DNA from: an uncultured Alphaproteobacteria bacterium
GTDB lineage: Bacteria > Pseudomonadota > Alphaproteobacteria > RF32 > CAG-239
Assembly (NCBI GenBank): GCA_900551585.1
Contig: URWU01000054.1
Coordinates: 1 to 8,593, forward strand
DNA: 8,593 nucleotides
Reading direction: 5' to 3'
Shown here: positions 6,581 through 8,593 of the stretch, one piece after another
Position numbering within the stretch: the first letter of the stretch is position 1
Layout: each line of letters begins with the position of its first letter
Notes under the pieces: model-generated
Told to the model about the DNA's origin: nothing
Database searches by the model: none
The model's input: only the letters and a program-made list of their open reading frames with translations
Made by a program: the position numbers and the translations under genes

Positions 6581-6627
6581 TATTGACCTCAACAGACTGG
6601 CGCTGTTGTCCTCCGGAACGGTCAATA
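6581..6627. repeat. Nested inverted repeat (cruciform candidate)
   Basis: The outer 8-bp arms TATTGACC (6581-6588) and GGTCAATA (6620-6627) are perfect complements. Inside them lie a 6-bp hairpin CAACAG/CTGTTG (6590-6608) and the self-complementary TCCGGA (6612-6617). Right after it comes an inverted copy of the dispersed repeat. Confidence 0.6.
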
Positions 6628-6742
6628 AAACTCAGGATGACACTTGCCTTTATTCCCGTCTTTCTTATTGTCATGTTGAGCGAAGCCGAAACATCTCTGC
6701 CTTATTAATTTGCTAAGACCTTTTGCCAAACTCAGGGTGACA
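6625..6742. repeat. Three further dispersed-repeat copies in mixed orientation
   Basis: ACTCAGGATGAC (about 6630-6641) and ACTCAGGGTGAC (about 6730-6741) are minus-strand copies of the GTCA-CCTGAG motif. GTCATGTTGAGCGAAGCCGAAAC (6670-6692) is a plus-strand copy between them. Opposite orientation of neighbouring copies is typical of bacterial interspersed mosaic elements. Confidence 0.55.
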
Positions 6743-6783
6743 TTTTTATTTTTAAATACAACCCGTTACAGAAACATGACAAT

Positions 6784-6822
6784 TTGCAACCTTTGCATTT
6801 TTCAGTTGCAAAAAAAAAAAAA
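6784..6822 (+). promoter_or_regulatory. TTGCAA repeats and 13-A tract upstream of the Cys-rich gene
   Basis: TTGCAAC (6784-6790) and GTTGCAA (6805-6811) form an inverted repeat, with TTGCAT (6793-6798) between them. An uninterrupted run of 13 A (6810-6822) follows, then AT-rich sequence containing TAATATTAT (6833-6841), a possible -10. No well-spaced -35 was found. The A-tract could act as a bent or UP-type element, or vary in length. Confidence 0.4.
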
Positions 6823-6864
6823 CGTTTATCATTAATATTATAGGCTTTAGTTCTAATTATTAAT

Positions 6865-6870
6865 GAGGTG
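6865..6870 (+). promoter_or_regulatory. Ribosome binding site that decides the Cys-rich start
   Basis: GAGGTG has six bases between its GAGG core and the ATG at 6875. It overlaps the earlier in-frame ATG at 6863, which would add only MRCV before the signal peptide, so the start at 6875 is preferred. Confidence 0.7.
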
Positions 6871-6874
6871 TGTC

Positions 6875-8416
6875 ATGTTAAATTTGCGAAATACGCTCTT
6901 TATGTCAGCGTCAACAATGATTTTGGCGTCTTCAGCTCATGCTTTAGACTTTAATGAACCACCTCGGCCTCACACAAGCACAAACACACTCGAGCTAGAG
7001 CCTATATCCATGCCTGCGGCATCTTATCAGGTCTCCGGAATATCCTTTCTCGGCGGCGACGCTTATGACCGCGGCTTTGGTAACTTTAAGGATATCGGCC
7101 GCAACTACAATGTCGGTAACTGCGCGACTTCATCAACTCTATACAACAGCAAAAACTGTACTTATCCGCGAGCCTTGCAACAGAGCTCTCGCTGCCCGTT
7201 CAAACCCGGTTATTATACCGAATGTGTTTGTCTCCCGCAATTTAAACTGGCGACATGTCCGGCGCCCAAATATAAAAGTTCGCCGCAATGTGACGGCAAA
7301 GCTGAAAGATGCCTTTGTCCGGCAACAGTACCTCTTACAAACCCCAATGATAAATGTACGCAATATTGCGACGGAAACTGCATTTCCAAAGACTGCCAAC
7401 CAACACCAAATGAAACCGGCTGTCAATATGGCACAACTTCCGAAAGCAATGGCTGCGGCGGAACGCGTACGATTTGTAAACCTTGTGCCACCGGAGGCTC
7501 AACTTCCTGCTCGGGACAGACATCTCCTTGCAGTTCTGACCAGGTACAAACTTCTTCCTGTAAAGACTGCTGGGGAACAACGCATTATTCCTGCCGTGCT
7601 AAAACCTGTGCCGAAAAAGGCATGAAAGACTGTAACGGTTCTTGTATTTCTTTGTCAGCCTGCTGTGGGTGCGGCTCCGGCCAAGTTTGTTATAATGCGG
7701 CTTGCTGTACGCCTAAAGCCAATGCAACCGGCTGTCTTTACGGAACGACTTCCGAGAGCAACGGCTGCGGCGGAACGCGCACGATTTGTAAGTCTTGCAA
7801 TTTAACCCCCTGCTCAGGTATTACATCAAAACCTTCTAACAGTTATTATACAACTTCGTCCTGTACCGACTGCTCCGGTACAAAAACCATCAACTCAGGC
7901 TGGGCTTGTAATTCAGGTTACAGCAAATCCGGCAGCTCCTGCGTGAAAGACTGTTCTCTGCCGGCCTGCTCGGGTATCTCCTCAAAGCCGGCAAACAGCT
8001 CTTATACGACTAAATCCTGTACCGACTGCTCCGGTACTAAAACCATTAACTCGGGCTGGACTTGTAATTCCGGCTACATTCAATCCGGAAACAGCTGTGT
8101 TCAAGAGCAGGAATCTGCTTCGCCCTCACCGTCTCCTTCTCCGTCTGAATCGGAATCATCAACGCCGACACCGAGTAATCCTTACAACCAGTCTCAATGT
8201 AACAGCGCTTACGGTTCTCCGAAATCTGACGGCAGATGCAGTCCTGAATATGACGGAAGCCATTGGACAGGCTCTGTTAACGGTTGTCCACGTGATGAAG
8301 ATTGCGACTGCACTTTCCCAAGTTATGGATCACATCCCGAATGCGCGCAATATTATTCCGGCGCCAAATGTAAACTGACAGTCGGTGAGCCTATGCGGGG
8401 ACAGTCAGGATGTTAG
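6875..8416 (+). CDS. Exported cysteine-rich repeat protein
   Basis: The 513-residue precursor begins with a Sec signal peptide (MLNLRNTLFMSASTMILASSAHA, cut after AHA at about residue 23). The mature part has about 54 cysteines. A 24-residue module with GTTSESNGCGGTRTIC occurs twice (residues 181-204 and 285-308). A module of about 52 residues (CTDCSGTKTINSGW...CNSGY...SGxSCV) occurs twice in tandem (308-359 and 360-410). A Ser/Pro/Glu/Thr linker with SPSPSPSPS (411-441) leads to a C-terminal Cys-rich domain (442-513). The spacing resembles small disulfide-rich or EGF-like modules, but I cannot assign a family. No membrane anchor or sorting signal is visible after the signal peptide. It would need oxidative folding in the periplasm or outside the cell; adhesin, surface-coat or binding roles are possible but unproven. 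A short coding stretch follows after four bases. Confidence 0.8.
   Translation: MLNLRNTLFMSASTMILASSAHALDFNEPPRPHTSTNTLELEPISMPAASYQVSGISFLGGDAYDRGFGNFKDIGRNYNVGNCATSSTLYNSKNCTYPRALQQSSRCPFKPGYYTECVCLPQFKLATCPAPKYKSSPQCDGKAERCLCPATVPLTNPNDKCTQYCDGNCISKDCQPTPNETGCQYGTTSESNGCGGTRTICKPCATGGSTSCSGQTSPCSSDQVQTSSCKDCWGTTHYSCRAKTCAEKGMKDCNGSCISLSACCGCGSGQVCYNAACCTPKANATGCLYGTTSESNGCGGTRTICKSCNLTPCSGITSKPSNSYYTTSSCTDCSGTKTINSGWACNSGYSKSGSSCVKDCSLPACSGISSKPANSSYTTKSCTDCSGTKTINSGWTCNSGYIQSGNSCVQEQESASPSPSPSPSESESSTPTPSNPYNQSQCNSAYGSPKSDGRCSPEYDGSHWTGSVNGCPRDEDCDCTFPSYGSHPECAQYYSGAKCKLTVGEPMRGQSGC
7415..7798 (+). repeat. Two copies of a 72-base coding repeat
   Basis: 7415-7486 and 7727-7798 encode nearly the same 24 residues (TGC-x-YGTTSESNGCGGTRTICK-x-C) and are very similar at the DNA level. 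They lie 312 bases apart within the Cys-rich gene. The second copy shares its last Cys codon with the tandem repeat that follows. Confidence 0.9.
7796..8107 (+). repeat. Tandem 156-base coding repeat, two copies
   Basis: Units 7796-7951 and 7952-8107 follow each other directly in the same frame. They share long identical stretches around CTDCSGTKTINSGW and keep their cysteine positions, except that the second copy loses the final Cys at the join to the linker. A recent in-frame duplication is the simplest reading. Confidence 0.88.
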
Positions 8417-8420
8417 CCTG

Positions 8421-8566
8421 ATGAACGAGATTGTCGACCAGCAAAAACAGGACATGGCAAAGCTTTTGAAGAATAACCAAAGGCTTTGCATTGTCTTGTT
8501 TGATGAAGATGAAAAACTGTTTGCTCCCGAAAAAGAGGCTCTCCTGAAAATTGCCCGCTACAGAAT
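8421..8566 (+). CDS. Unidentified gene, C-terminus missing
   Basis: From ATG 8421 an open frame begins MNEIVDQQKQDMAKLL and continues through a hydrophobic CIVLFD segment and a charged, probably helical stretch to the adapter; the residues after RYRI (CLLYTSPSP) are adapter translation. It starts four bases after the stop of the Cys-rich gene, and AGGA (8407-8410) lies ten bases upstream, so co-transcription and coupled translation are likely. A GTG at 8385 in the same frame would add twelve residues. About 48 residues are too few for a family call, and no signal peptide is visible. Confidence 0.5.
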
Positions 8567-8593
8567 CTGTCTCTTATACACATCTCCGAGCCC
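8567..8593 (-). other. Nextera read-2 adapter (artefact)
   Basis: CTGTCTCTTATACACATCT (8567-8585) is the Tn5 mosaic end in reverse complement, followed by CCGAGCCC, the start of the i7-side adapter. It is not organism DNA and ends the preceding frame artificially. Confidence 0.98.

Larger units (their letters stand above)
6160..6874. other. Repeat-rich non-coding region of about 700 bases
   Basis: No convincing gene lies here. Short frames such as the minus-strand one at 6156-6440 have no domain, no good start context and cross the repeats. The region holds several degenerate copies of a GTCACCCTGAG-type dispersed repeat, a cluster of small hairpins (6411-6529), a larger nested inverted repeat (6581-6627) and, at its right end, the leader of the Cys-rich gene with a 13-A tract. 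Confidence 0.8.

Noticed and set aside
6226..6742. CRISPR array
   Set aside because: The repeats are degenerate, unevenly spaced and in both orientations, with no uniform spacers and no cas genes.
7065..7625. Overlapping plus-strand frame within the Cys-rich gene
   Set aside because: It is an out-of-frame shadow; the repeats and cysteine pattern fix the real frame.

Overview
This is an assembled metagenomic-type contig rather than a clean genome segment. Illumina Nextera (Tn5) adapter sequence sits at both ends (1-42 and 8567-8593). The two parts of the insert look as if they come from different bacteria. Left of about 1750 the DNA is GC-rich with Firmicute-style signals: a consensus sigma-A promoter, an AAGGAGAA ribosome binding site and a strong GC hairpin terminator. 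It resembles a gut Oscillospiraceae/Faecalibacterium-type organism. Right of about 1765 the DNA is more AT-rich, with different codon use and Gram-negative envelope genes (an outer-membrane lipoprotein, a VirB8-like protein and a Cys-rich exported protein). It looks like an uncultured, probably host-associated proteobacterium; the alphaproteobacterial guess is inference.

Layout. 43-1568 (-): secreted beta-propeller-like protein, cut at its C-terminus by the adapter, with its promoter and an upstream terminator. About 1749-1765: probable chimeric join. 1761-2684 (+) and 2718-3257 (+): two adjacent genes carrying three diverged copies of one domain that resembles DUF1566/Lcl-C or FISUMP-type domains. 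They end at a bidirectional terminator (3276-3306) shared with a convergent gene. 3320-5215 (-): a TolC-family outer-membrane lipoprotein with an unusual C-terminal cadherin-like (CADG/He_PIG) domain. 5386-6159 (+): a VirB8/TrbF-like inner-membrane protein, divergent from the TolC-like gene across a short AT-rich region containing a perfect 9-1-9 palindrome. 6160-6874: about 700 bases without a gene, packed with degenerate dispersed repeats and inverted repeats. 6875-8416 (+): an exported, extremely Cys-rich repeat protein. 8421-8566 (+): the start of a probably co-transcribed gene, cut by the right adapter.

How the genes may work together. In the right-hand part, the lipidated outer-membrane-factor-like protein and the VirB8-like protein could serve a common envelope or secretion function, because they share a divergent control region. 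No ATPase, VirB4, VirB9 or VirB10 component is visible, so this stays a hypothesis. The Cys-rich protein is a plausible surface or secreted factor. No tRNA, rRNA, CRISPR array or transposase was seen.
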